DNA of 64,000 nt from Isoetes taiwanensis (GCA_021234155.1 JAJEKV010000688.1:51923-115922); one strand, 5' to 3'. Counted from the stretch's first letter, positions 11,747-22,960 are shown. The notes: generated by a model from the sequence alone, not told the origin. Translations and numbers: made by a program.

Positions 11747-13501
11747 ATGCATAGATCTAGATATTACAATGAGAAGAATGGCACGAAACATGCAGAAGGC
11801 ATTATGTATGAGATAAATCACCATGCACAAGAAAATGTTGTAGAAGCTGAAGAGGCCCAAATCAACGAACGTGTCGAGGTATTTTGCAATGCATTACATC
11901 TTAATAAGTCTCCGCCACGTCAAGACCCCGGACCATCTAGCCCTATTAGAGAACCCAGTCCTGTCAAGTAGACAAGAAAAGGAAAGCAACCTCTTATTGA
12001 AGATGATGATACAGATTTGATTAACATTCATATATCTAGCCCAAGTGACATAGATTATTTCAAAAATAACCAAAGAAAAGAAAGAAGAAAAAGAACAAAG
12101 AAGTAAGAGAAGAACAAGCAACAATGCAAAACTAAAGGCCCAGTTGGTGGAGATGTATCCATAACAATAGGCATTGGGGGCACAAATGTTCTTTATTGAA
12201 CATTGTTGTCGGGATTAGTTGCAACAGAAGCGTGGATCGAATCTAGATCATTTGCACTTCAAGCCACATCCGGACTCAAAATAGTAGGAGTCTAGGGTCT
12301 TTTGCAACATTACTCAAAGTAGCTATGAGATGGAACACCACAAAGCCAGCTGGAGCTAAAATAATGTGCAGGACGCTGAGGACACAAAGTTACATTGCTT
12401 TGAAGGTATGCTAGGTTATTGCACAAAGGACTTTAGAAAGCCTCATTTCAGTTTGCGCATGCATAATATCTCATCAGATGAATTGATGAGAGTGAAAGAA
12501 AAATATGTGCTATATGGAACAGGAGAAATCAAAGATGAGGTTTGTCTAGATCCTAAAAACTTACTGATCAAAGTCTGTCATTTTGCCAATTATTGCATGT
12601 TCAATCGTCGTAAGCCACCATTGACATACACAATCACAGAGATGATTAGAACAGGAAAGTTACTATCTCAGAACACAATGGGCTATACCTACTAACGGCC
12701 AAAACGTAGACCAAAGAAAAGTTGAAGCAGCATATGATCTAATGATGAACCCATTCTCGTGAGAAATTATCATTAATTCTTTCTGGGCCACCGACCAATG
12801 ATCTAGCACGCCCATCAAGAGCCCGTAACAGTAATCCATTTGCTAATTCCGCAAGGTACTTTGACGAGCACCAGCCCTGTGAACGGAGACTTAGACGAAA
12901 TCATTGAAGCACATGTTGTAGACAGACTCAAAAATACAATTGTAGTTGGAGATTTGGGTGATAACGAAATTATCCTCACCAACTGTAACTCATCTTTTGC
13001 AGCAGAGTGACACTTACAGGTATTCAATAGAACACTATAAGAACGCATATTTTAACGTCATATTTTATTTTTCTTGTATAATAACATATTATTTCATTGC
13101 ATTTATATTTGCTCAATTTTATCAATTTGTTTTATTTACAGGTTATAGAAGTCCCCAATGCATCACCTCCACGTGACGTTCCCGTCATCCCTGAAGTAAA
13201 CAATGATGTGGAGCCGGAAATTATCATAGTACCAGAAAGCCCAACGGTTGAAGTTCAAGTTCAGTTAGTTCATCTGGCCATCACGCAACCACCACTCCCA
13301 CATGGCGAGCACCTTGTTGATGTTATGTCATTATGGTTAGTTGGATATATTAATGACATGCGCGCATCTATGCAACAAATTTGTAATGCATTGAACTCAA
13401 TTGAGAACTTCATTCTTGATGCGCACATTCGTTTGGACATAGACCAGGGGAGGCAATTACATGCGCAAATAAATAGGCTAAGCGCCTCTGCAGTTGTTTG
13501 A
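11747..13501 (+). pseudogene. Rep/HUH endonuclease-like gene remnant (Replitron-like)
   Basis: Three blocks lie on one strand. 11,747-12,106 is open except for one TAG and ends in a Lys/Arg-rich tail. 12,198-12,695 stays in one frame but for four stops. It holds HLHF, which fits the HUH motif, and GMLGYCTKDFRKPHF, where YCTK fits the catalytic YxxK motif of Rep-type nickases. 13,142-13,501 is a clean block preceded by an acceptor (TTTATTTACAG) with a helical, Pro-rich sequence. Rep/HUH enzymes nick one strand to start rolling-circle replication or transposition. Spacing of HLH and YxxK with a GYCxKD..PHF context matches eukaryotic Rep-type transposons (Replitrons) as I know them. The stops mean it is dead. 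Family assignment is inference from motifs. Confidence 0.5.
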
Positions 13502-14975
13502 TAGGCAAATCAACGAAGATGTGTATCGTGATCTTAAGTCGCTATCCATATTGAGTGTTTGTAAATTGACATACTACTTTTACTCATTTCCAATGACTAA
13601 ATAAATTCATAAATAATATGTTTTTAAAGCATATATAATAAAATTACATTATGGTATAACATTATAGTTTGTTAGTTATGCTTTATGTTAGTATTAGTTT
13701 GTATTTATTATTATGCTACATGTTTTACATCCTACATATTATTAATTATATAACATCAACTCATTCAAGTGTAATGTAATGTTTTTGTTTTTGGCCCCGA
13801 AGAGGCAAAATTGTTTTTAGGTATAACACAAACCATTACATTACACACTTTGAAATTAAATTCCCCCTTAAACACTCTTTGGTTTAGGTGCATATTCACA
13901 TGGGGCTAACGTAGGGCAGCAAGAGCCCCTAAAATTATGTTTTACATGTAAAAAATCAATGCCATATAGTACATTACCTCAAATCTTATAGTATTTTGCA
14001 AACCTGCTATAGCAAATTTTGTACATGCATACCCCACAAACGAGGAACTTTATATACGGTTAAGGAATAAAGAGTGAATATGCCTATCCAATAGCTCTCG
14101 ATACCCGGAGTCATCTCCGTGTGAATATGCACCCAAACCAAAGGGGGTTTAAGGGGGAATTTAATTTCAAAGTGTATAATATAATGGTTTGTATAAGAGG
14201 TACGAATCATTACCTAAGTCTTGTGAGTTATACGCTTGAAGTCTTCCGAGTGTATGTAAATCGAGATTCGGGATTGCTAATAACAGGAATTGGTAAGCTT
14301 TTCTACAAAAGCTTTTACCTGTTTATCAAAGCACATATTATTCATGGCTTGCACTATATTTTATCTTTACAGGCAACTCAGAACATCATATCCGAATCAG
14401 TGCACTTGCTTTAGATGGAGTATTTCAGGTAAAGAAACATTTTGCTTGACGATTTTGTGTGAATCTTTTATGAATCCATTCTGTTACTCTATTACCTGAA
14501 CTAGAATCTCCATGGATATCATCAAATCTTTGCTATAAATGTGTTCAATTCCTTGCACTTGTCATTCTAGTTTCTGCCAGAAGTTATAAAGCCAGAAGTA
14601 GTTTTTGAGGGTAGTTATCGCAGAAGTTCTAAAGCTTGAGAGCGCACTAGTGGAAATCTTTCCTTTCTATGCAGCTTGCATTATCAGGCATCTATGCCTA
14701 TAGTCCTTAAAGAATAACTTTTGGAAACCAAGATACTCAGATGTCTGCTACGTTCATGTTACCTTATTGTTGAATATCAAATTTTTTTATGACTTGGACT
14801 TGGTATGGCATCCCGAACGATGTGGTCGATTTGTGAAGATTTGTTAGGGATTTGTTGGAGTAACTTTGATCCAAAAACTCTTTGTATTTGAGTGTTTTTT
14901 TGCAGCAATAACCTTCTTGCTTCTCATACCGGCTTTATTTCTGTGTGTAGGACCGTATGAATTCAGCAAGCAGAA
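13502..14975. other. AT-rich stretch, nothing recognised
   Basis: No coding block longer than about 95 codons and none with a domain. TTTTCTACAAAAGCTTTTA near 14,297 and GGCCCCGAAGAGGCAAAA near 13,793 are short unexplained words. It could be intronic. Confidence 0.4.
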
Positions 14976-15168
14976 ATGTCACGACAAAGAAGTATAACTG
15001 TCTATTCTAACGTGTCAAAGGATGCAGATCCCAAATGCATTAACATAACACCTTTAAGCAATGATAAAGATGGTTGCTTGGACAGTTCAAATGATGCGCC
15101 ACTCCTTTCTTCTAGGAGCTTATGTAAGAAAAGGAAAAATACATATGCTATTGGTCGTTCTTTTAGAC
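14976..15168 (+). CDS. Possible orphan exon
   Basis: An open block begins MSRQRSITVYSNVSKDADP and runs through CKKRKNTYAIGRSFRP until it enters the MITE that starts at 15,169. The polar, plant-like composition suggests a real exon, but no domain is recognised and no flanking exon was identified. The hAT-type insertion would truncate it. Confidence 0.25.
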
Positions 15169-15300
15169 CAGGGATAGGTTCAATGCTGTATACGTTTTAT
15201 ACTCAATACGTATTTTTCGAATGATATGGCACAAATTTGAAGTATAATACATCAAAAATATGGCAAAAAAAATTCCACGCGTCGGGAATTTTTTGCGAAA
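15169..15300 (+). mobile_element. Partial hAT-type MITE (CAGGGATAGGTTC family)
   Basis: Begins CAGGGATAGGTTCAATGCTG and shares about 110 bp with the complete copy at 25,093-25,342, including GTATACGTTTTATAC and ATACGTATTTTTCG. The right terminal repeat is missing, so it is truncated or decayed. Confidence 0.7.
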
Positions 15301-15728
15301 GCGATGCAATTCATTTAACGTGTATGCACATCATATGCTAAGCGCCTACGTGGGTATCAATCTTGCTTTAGTTTGTGCTTTCTATGTTCTATATGGAGCT
15401 AATTAGATGCTTGTAGATCTTGCAGATTTTTTTTTCTTTGTTGATCATGAAGGGATTAGCTCGTGGCATGGACAAATCGGCTCTGCATCTTCTCTACATT
15501 CCCATATTACTGCTGTAAATTTGAGGATAAATCAAATCCAAGCCTCTTCTCTACATTACTATTTCCGAGGTTAGTGCTGTAAATTTTGATTGGTACTGAT
15601 GTGCAAATTTTAAATGGATAGATACATATCAATGGTAATAGAATGCCATAAATTTTAACAGACATTTATAGTGTACAATAAATTGATGCCGGCTTGAATG
15701 TAATAAATAGATAAAAATCCTGCCCTAT

Positions 15729-15913
15729 TTGAGTCAAAATGTAATGCAAAAATGGAGATGACATATGGTCTCATCGGCTCCATTTAATCTAATATAGATC
15801 CATGAAGCCATTTAAATGGTGACATTGCTTCATTTAGCTGGAAATGGAGCTACCATTATGTGGCACCATTTTTTGTATGTGGACATTCCATTTACTGCAT
15901 TTTGAGTCAGATG
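15729..15913. repeat. Fold-back element, about 185 bp
   Basis: GAGTCAAAATGTAATGCAAA at the left is inverted as TTTACTGCATTTTGAGTC at the right. Between and just beyond are several CCATTTAAATGG palindromes. Probably a small MITE. Target duplications were not identified. Confidence 0.5.
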
Positions 15914-16574
15914 AGGCATCACACCATTTAAATGGCGCAATGGCCCCATTTCACTCAAATGGAGCCTATGACTCTGTAAGTGGAACCCATTTCACTCCGT
16001 AAATACTTAGATTTGGCATGTAGATTGATTTTCCTCTCTCTTTTTAACCATGCAGGATGTCTTCCACCATCACCTACTTTTTTGCTAAAACAAAGTGGGT
16101 GATGTACGCAAGCAGTCAATGATACCACATCCTTGCAAGAAGCATTGACAATACACTAAAAATAAGTATGTGTTTTCCTGCTCCTCTTGACACGGATGAT
16201 GGTATTGATGAAATCCAAGTTGGCTTCAGGATAGTTGTTTTTATGCATAATGATATTGATGCAGTATCTGAAAATGTTGCAATCTTAATGAGCTCATTGG
16301 GTCAAAGGATGTGCAATGCAGATAATGTGATTCCATATTTGGCGAATGAAGGTTCTAGGTAGACGTGTGGAAAGACACAACATCAACCAAAGGTTCTCCT
16401 AGATTATAAGTTCATATTTATGTATCGTATGTCTCTTATCTTAAATTAGTTGTATGTATCAAATGTATTCTTATATTAGTTGTGTATAATAAAATGCATT
16501 ACATATCATGTTAGAGTAGGTATGATACATGTCTAATGTGTTCATGTATATATGTGTGTGTTTAATATAAGATA

Positions 16575-16695
16575 TACATAACCCTACAACACGTGTACAT
16601 AACCCTACAACATGCATAACCCTACAACATGTATATATAACCCTCTGTAATACGCATAACCCTACTATAAGTATAGAGGTATACATAACCCTCTG
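16575..16695 (+). repeat. ATAACCCTACAACATG minisatellite
   Basis: ATAACCCTACAACA-like units repeat about six times with 15-30 bp spacing. The AACCCTA core resembles a telomere word, but the array is irregular, so it is not telomeric. Confidence 0.7.
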
Positions 16696-17057
16696 AGGTA
16701 GACTATATTAAAATTATTCCAACTTACCTTGTATATTCCATATTTAATGAAACTCGCTTTTGATCTTATTTGCAATGTACACGGCTTTCGAGCTTTAAGG
16801 AAGATCGCATCTTGTCTAACCGCATGTGGGCGTAAAGTGGTTCCGCGGACTTGGCGGAGCCAGCGTTTGTGTTCCTTGCACTCTGCATCAAACCATTGAT
16901 TATGTGGGAAGGTTGTGTTCTTGGAGGTCCGTAGGTATTGGCTTATCCCAAAGCACCTCTACGCCATGATCCTAAGCACACATCGGTCGGCCGGCACATC
17001 TGTTGCTCTAGTATAGGATATTGTAAAAATTTCGCGGGTCATCTATAAGCATCACGG

Positions 17058-17970
17058 GCATAAGCCCTGCATGTTCATAATCCAATACGAGGTGAGGCAT
17101 GTGAGGAGTTGTTGCACAGGGGGTTCGCACAACCCGCCAAGCCAACTTCAAGTAAAGTGGTAAGTGGTGCGAAGTCGATCTCTTCATCCCGATTAGTTGT
17201 TCCCCACGAAAAGTGCTTGATGATATGCATATCCTTTCGGGGCACCAACACATAGTCCACCACACTAGATCCGCCCCACGGTTTTCACGCCTACAAGTGC
17301 TCTTGCGGGTGGAAGGCACGTGCCGATCCATTCGCGGATTACCCGGTCAAAGATACTGCGAGCAAAAGCAACCCGGTCGACCATAGCGCGTGACTCGATT
17401 GTCATCGATGTCCGGTGGCCAAGCTCCTTACGCGGGGCCGAACCGCAATATATCATCGATCAAGGGATCAAATCTCATGGGTTGTTCTACCCGGCGCTGC
17501 GCATTGAAGTCTCCCAAGGAGTATGACTTCGCCCTAACCGCTTATGTTCTTTGTATGTCATCATATAGATCGACATAGGGGTCCAGCCTATCCACATCCG
17601 AAAGTGGGTGTGATAGAAGTTGCTTTACGCGATGTGGAAAGTAGCGGTACGCCACAAAGAGGGTGCGCATCGCAGCTTTTTAATGCGCACCCACAAGTCT
17701 TGGTTGTACTTGTGCGTCTTTGAACAAGGAGATTGATTGCCAAAGGTTGTTCGGTAGTAGCAGGTAACCCCCATGCCCCCGCTTTCACGTGCAATCATTG
17801 AAGATTGAGTAGTGCTGGTATCTGGCAAGTCGGGGTATCCTGCGGTCCCCATGCTCCCATGTTTCCATGAGGAAGATGAGATCCATGTCTGCATGCGGCA
17901 ACCGAAGTTGAGACTATCTCCCTCCCTCGCCAGAGACAATTCCGTGGAGACCATGCGGAGGCACAATTCC
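17058..17970 (-). pseudogene. LINE ORF2 endonuclease domain, decayed
   Basis: The minus strand encodes an APE-type endonuclease typical of non-LTR retrotransposons, in shifting frames. The order is DLIFLMETWEHG (the L.ET catalytic Glu), then RGHGGYLLL, then SLGDFNAQRR (the GDFNA motif), then TCRRENRG...VVDYVLVPRKDM, and DFAPL where active enzymes have SDHxPL. The enzyme nicks target DNA to prime reverse transcription. Stops and frameshifts interrupt it and no reverse transcriptase follows downstream before 17,058, so it is a truncated LINE. The His of the terminal SDH motif is not visible (IDFAPL), another sign of decay. A coiled-coil ORF1/gag-like block lies upstream on the same strand. Confidence 0.8.
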
Positions 17971-18429
17971 TATATTTGTTGGAAGGGCGTAGGTGGGAGA
18001 TTCAGCATGACAAAGATAGGGGGTGGCGAAGTGGAAGCGGCGATGTCGCGAAAAATGAAGGTGAGGCAACTTGAGCAGCCCGCGAGATGTCGCGAGCAAA
18101 GCGAAGGTGAGGCAACTTGAGGAGAGGGCATGCAACGGTAGGGTAAGGGCGGCAGCTGGCGAAGAGGCTGGCGGAGGGTTAGCAAGATTCAGAGCGGATT
18201 GCCGCCCTCGAAAATTTGCATCTTGCCCGAACAAATCCGCAGGCTCCTCCCCACCGCGAATGCTTTTAACTTTGGCCAACTTCGGCCTTTTGCGGTCTTC
18301 TTGTTGGGCCGGGTCGTCTCTCGGTCAACATACGTGGCAGTTCCCTTTTAGCTGCCTACCCGCCCGAGATGGCCGCTTTCACTTTGGCGATCTGTGATTC
18401 GGAATGTGACCATGTGCGGGCTGGCTGGT

Positions 18430-18990
18430 GCCGGGCGCCATGGCGTCTCGCCCTAATAATTTTACCGGGCATGGGGAATGAAATTCAGCAGAATCAACAT
18501 TTGGAGCGGTTAATGAGGTCCTCCCCCTGCCTCTTAAATGGGGGGCCGCGTTACCACTACATTGTGGCTTCTCCGTCTCAGCTCTTGGAGCTCTCTGACT
18601 GTTGGGTCAATCCTGCCCGACACAACAGGAGTTGTTTGCTGTCGACGGGGCATAGGCTGTGGCCTACGTTGGGGCGGGGGTGCATGGAGCGACTTGGGGG
18701 TGCAGTACTAGACGGCCCTGGCTGATGCCTTGCAGACTCTTGGGCAGGTGGGACTGCCGTGGTAGGTATAGTCTCTCCTTCCTGAAGCCGGGAGCTTAGC
18801 TCCTGCTGAAATTATTGCTGCCTTGTCAATTCACGCATGCACCGTTGCAATTGCTCATGAGCATCTGCATTGAGGCCCTTGCCTTGTTCAGCAATGGCTG
18901 CCCTCAGCTCCTGCATCTTCCGATCTTGGGCTGCGGAGCTATGCTCCAGTTTTTGCAAGCGAGTCCAGCATAGGGTTCATTGCAGATGAG
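18430..18990 (-). pseudogene. Coiled-coil ORF1/gag-like remnant
   Basis: On the minus strand a Gln/Glu/Leu-rich, probably coiled-coil stretch contains RKMQELRAAIAEQGKGLNAD and CMRELTRQQ. A Pro/Ser/Arg-rich part with RQQTTPVVSGRIDPTVRELQ and SHNVVVTRPP follows. The order and composition fit the nucleic-acid-binding first protein of a LINE, or a retrotransposon gag. It sits just upstream of the LINE endonuclease on the same strand, which supports the LINE ORF1 reading. It has an internal TAA and a frameshift. No zinc knuckle is visible. Confidence 0.45.
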
Positions 18991-19152
18991 GCCACTTCTT
19001 GTATCTCGACCCTACTTTTGTCAGAAAGAAAGGTGATAGAGGAGGTCATTATCGAAAATGCGACTTTAAGAATTCTGATATGCCTATGTGTGTGGAAAAG
19101 GTTAAGCTTCATAGGAGACAAGTAAGTATTTCAATCATCTCGTAGACATAGT

Positions 19153-19898
19153 TTGGAAAAAAGGGAGGAAATCCTTTCTAATTTTGAAATTGTATGTTTT
19201 GTGAATTGTATGTACATCACAAATGCCTTGGTCACTGAGCTGCGCTCACGTTTTCCACTTGAAAATATACTTATTGCATCTGGTATTGTTTTTCTCCAAT
19301 TTTGGATTAATGCACATGGCCAGTCAACAATATCAAAGAACTTTGTAGAAAAATCAAAAACCATCTGAAGCCATTGATGGAATTTTGGATTGGGAACAAC
19401 TTAAGATGCAATCTAAGCTCTTCGGCACTACAATGTATGATTAGGTCAAAGAACTTGAGAAGCCTTCTGAATTTGGTAGTGCAAGTCGTCTTTGGCAGCT
19501 GTTAGGATCCAATAGCATGTTATGCATTGCTCTTTATGAGTATTTCAGATTGGCAGAACTATGTTTGTGTATGATTTTTGGAAGCGTGGTAGATGAAAGA
19601 TGCTTTGGTATGACCTTCATAAAAAAATAAGGTGCGGAACAGATTAGATGGAAGCTTAGATGCAACATTAAGAATATACAGTTGTGATTATGAATTAGAT
19701 AATTTTCTCTATAAAATGGTTTATGAGCTTTCTAAAATACATGCCGAAGGTGTTAGCGTGAATACAACGATAATGGATGACGAGATCGGCAATGATCCCA
19801 TGACGGAAATTTATGGGAACTTCGCAGTCTCAACTAGACTTGAGACATTGTATTACTATATGGGAAAATTACATGATCATACAAAAAACCCAGAGTAG
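19153..19898 (+). pseudogene. hAT transposase C-terminal remnant
   Basis: Open blocks in two frames together spell the C-terminal dimerisation region of plant hAT transposases. ELRSRFPLENILIASGIVF matches the usual ELxxRFPxxxxMxALGIVYPQYW segment. FGSVVDERCFGMTFIKK matches LGSVEDERxFSxLxFxK, and VRNRLDGSLDATLRIYS matches LRNRLDxHLxxCIRM. hAT enzymes cut and paste DNA and make 8-bp target duplications. Stops before VRNRLD and near 19,365 and 19,441, plus a frameshift, show that it is inactive. No DNA-binding zinc finger or N-terminal part was found. It may come from the family that mobilises the hAT-type MITEs in this window, but no terminal repeats link them. Confidence 0.7.
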
Positions 19899-20049
19899 GG
19901 ACCCCTACCCCTGGGAAAAGGTTGATAGCTAATCGCCATGAAAAGCCCTTCATGGGAGGGCACTAGATAAAGCACAAAACAAAGACCACTTTAAACTAAA
20001 AGTTCAGAAGACAGAACAAAACAAAGGCTACTATTTCATGGTCTGTTCA

Positions 20050-20352
20050 CAGTATATCAGGGACTCCATCCAGCGAGATAATTGCATAGGCCTCATCGGT
20101 ATAGACGAACATCATGTCATCAAGCTCGTTAGGCCCATAACCAGTGGAATCCAACAGGTGCATGATCCAGGAATCACGGGCATCTTCATGAATTTTCTTT
20201 TTGGCCAGAAAGTATGGTTTAATTTCCTGATTATACCTCCAGATGTCCTCATCTGCCAGCAGCCGATCAAAGGTAATGCAGCTAATAACTTCGGTCTTGA
20301 CCCAAAGCAGAGCATCAATGACTTCTTGGTTGGATAGTTGGATTGTGGCGGG
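20050..20352 (-). CDS. Unrecognised 99-codon open block
   Basis: A stop-free minus-strand stretch encodes a convincing protein-like sequence including IDALLWVKTEVISC, WRYNQEIKPYFLAKKK and GPNELDDMMFVYTDEAY. It ends at a stop after GVPDIL. It has no start Met, so it may be the last exon of a gene or a retrotransposon fragment. I do not recognise a family, and a plus-strand frame overlapping it lacks protein-like character. Confidence 0.3.
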
Positions 20353-20399
20353 GATCCATTTTCACATATTTTAGTGTTTGCATTTCCTTTTGAGTTTTT

Positions 20400-21814
20400 T
20401 TTGTGAAACCTATTTTATATAAAAGCTCAGTTATGATCTTAAAAGAAGTGCATTGTGTCTGCCACATGCTCTGTGATGGATCCTTGTGCATGTCAATTTT
20501 AGGTCAAATAGATGAAGCAGATGTCGCTTCATATACATGTACAATTCGTTATTGTAAAGCAAGTGTTGGGTTCTACGAGGGATGAAATTGTTGGAGGAGT
20601 TCAAACTCTAGAGGAGAAAAATGTCTAGGGGTCATACCATTAGTTATTATATGTGCTTAAAAACTGGTCGGTTGTAGACCATGTTAGATAATGGATAATC
20701 GCTGGAATGCAACAGTGTCAGATTGAATATTATTCATAGAAACAATGGCTGTTGTTCTTTGAACCAAAATGATCTGTTAGAAGATAAGTTTGGATCTAGC
20801 ATTGAAGTCGTGATGACTCTTGCCCGGTAAATCGATTCCCATGGGAAAATCCCATGAGGTTGTTTGTAAGATTTGCATATTGGAATTGAAGTTCGAGCCG
20901 CAACAGCGTTTTCCATTGCTCTGATAACCCGACCTCGATATATGATATATAATATTTTTATTTGAGTTGCACTACCATTGCAATCGTTCACATTAGTTTT
21001 ATACTTCACATATCACATTTGAAATCATCTCCAATGTCAAAAATTTACAACAAAGAATATGCCACCATTTCTAATATATCTAACTCATAGATCTGCACTA
21101 TACAAACGTGAAACAAGATCGAAATAGGAGTTCGAGATGGATGCAAGAATCAAATTGTCAGAAAATCGAGTGAACAGTGTTTGCATGACTCAAGGCGGGT
21201 GAAGAATTGGGTAAGGGTGAGGATAACATGAGTTAAAAGTAGGTCCACTATTAGATGCACATAGATATTGTAGGGTTGAAGATATCTCAACTTCGTCGGC
21301 ACAGATATTATAAGGTTAAAATTTATTAGAAAATAGGCCAATTGAGGATAAAATGGGCAATTGAGGATAATGGGCAATTGAGGATAAAATGGTAGACGTA
21401 GTGCAGAAGACGTTAAGCACTACTACAAAATAGAGTTATAGCTTGGAAATGGATAATTGAGGATAAAGTGCTAGACTTAGGTACTTTACAATATTTTAAG
21501 GCATATTGCACTTATCGTTTCATACAAAACCATGAAATGCACTTCGTTCAATAGGAAACCAATGAAACACACTTAAAAAATGAAGTTAAGAACATGTATC
21601 TTTAACTACCACCAAAAAATCGCCAACACAAGAATACATAGAGGATATAATCTTTGAACTTTAGCCAAGTTGAAAAATAATTCAAGAGCTCTATTTCATC
21701 AAAATTTGCCAAACACAAATTATTGAGTTCTTGTATTTTCCACATTTTAGCCAACCCTTAATGGAATCATAAAACATTTAAGGGCCTTAAAATTTACCCT
21801 GAATTTTACTCGAC
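20400..21814. other. AT-rich insert DNA, nothing firm
   Basis: A PBS-like word (minus strand TTATCAGAGCAATGG) lies near 20,918-20,932, but no LTR pair was found around it. GGGCAATTGAGGATAA repeats two to three times at 21,340-21,385. Confidence 0.35.
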
Positions 21815-21849
21815 AGTCTAGGGGAATGGCCTGGTGCTTATGACCACCG

Positions 21850-22803
21850 CGAAATAGAGAGCGTCAAAATAAAAATGAAAGAGTGTTTTTTAGAGATAGA
21901 AAAAGCGAAGACCTTTAACTGGAAGAAGCTCATTTCGATGATGGCTCATTTCGATGAAGCTTCAACGAAAAAGAAGGTACATGATCTAGCCATAATCTTA
22001 TTTTCTTATTTTTTTTAATATTGTGTTGATCTATCGATTTCTATCAAAGGCAAAGAGTGATTGATAAATTGAAGTCGGATGCCAAAAAATTTGGAGGCGA
22101 TTGGTCAAAGGTCCCTAAACCACTTAATCTCCATAAGGAAGATATCAAGGTATTTAGTATTTTTATTTGCTATTTGTTCAATTTAATATGTGATCATGTT
22201 GTGTACCATGCAATCAGATCGCTTTCGAATGTGCAAAGGATCCTCAGAAGAAACATCTGAAACGGTGTGGAAAGCAAGCGCAAGTAAACGAATTGTCTCA
22301 CTTGGGCTCCGTGATCGGAAAGGGTTTCACCATAGATTCGTAAGTGCTAAAAACTCTTAGTTCGCATTAATTGTATTGAGAACTTCAAATGTTATTAGCT
22401 AATACTAGTTATATTGTCATAGTACAGGCTATATGGGTTTCCCCTAACAAGGAGCACGTATATATCCACTACCGTGGTGGGCTGCTTACCTATATCTCGA
22501 CGGTTATAACGAAGAGGGTATCCCACATCTCATGGGAGTGCCAATGTACGTGGGATATATAATTGTAATTCTACTGAACTACATTAATGCCTTGTTGATG
22601 TTGTATTCTTTTTTTTATAGGAAGTAGTGGAGTACATGAATCAAGCCTTAGCCGAGGGGCGTGGAAGGGTCAGGCAGGGAGCCTCGAACTTTGGGGAATC
22701 GTCTGAACCTCAGCATGATGGATCCCAAGCTAATCATGAGAGGCGTCTTCAAACCACTTACTCGGATGACTACTCTATCGAGTCTGAGAGAAATTGGCTC
22801 TAG
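21850..22803 (+). pseudogene. Gene Z (element A copy)
   Basis: Unrecognised multi-exon gene shared with element B. Blocks are an exon with REIESVKIKM, an exon at about 22,050-22,150 with KKFGGDWSKVPKPLNLHKED ending at a GT donor, and an exon with AFECAKDPQKKHLKRCGKQA. The last exon starts at 22,621 after a TTTTTTTATAG acceptor (EVVEYMNQALAEGRGR) and ends LQTTYSDDYSIESERNWL at 22,803. The last exon in B keeps HQTTYSDDYS, so the C-terminus is conserved. The RExxSVKxKM and basic middle recall plant En/Spm accessory transposase proteins, but that is a guess. One exon appears frameshifted, so this copy may be inactive. Confidence 0.45.
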
Positions 22804-22932
22804 GCTAAAAGGGTGGATACTCCCCTTAACGAGTCTTTTTGTTAGCGTCTTTCAAGAATCGTGATTATAAGCCTATTTTAAATACTCTAGGCTAAAAGGG
22901 TGGATACTCCCCTATACGAGTCTTTTTATGAT
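22797..22932 (+). repeat. Tandem repeat of GGCTAAAAGGGTGGATACTC
   Basis: A unit of about 90 bp (CTCTAGGCTAAAAGGGTGG, ATACTCCCCT, ACGAGTCTTTTT) occurs twice directly after the gene Z stop. Element B keeps one copy at 52,028-52,068, so the duplication is specific to A. Confidence 0.8.
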
Positions 22933-22960
22933 CATTTAAACATATAAATACAATACACCA

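Larger units (their letters stand above)
21815..22960 (+). mobile_element. Element A, right part with gene Z exons
   Basis: Collinear with element B (minus strand 53.0-52.0 kb): CGCGAAATAGAGAGCGTCAA, GGCGATTGGTCAAAGGTCCC, AAACCACTTAATCTCCA and GGCTAAAAGGGTGGATACTC are shared. It begins about where homology of the left part (ending 10,411) would resume, so both parts probably belong to one interrupted element. The right CACTA-like end was not found. The homology fades after about 22,960. Confidence 0.55.

Noticed and set aside
16575-16695. Interstitial telomere tract
   Set aside because: AACCCTA words are separated by varying bases and never form a run of the plant telomere heptamer.
20917-20934. 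Retrotransposon PBS (minus strand TTATCAGAGCAATGG)
   Set aside because: No flanking LTR pair, PPT or gag start could be found, and the word has an extra base compared with the tRNA-Met complement.
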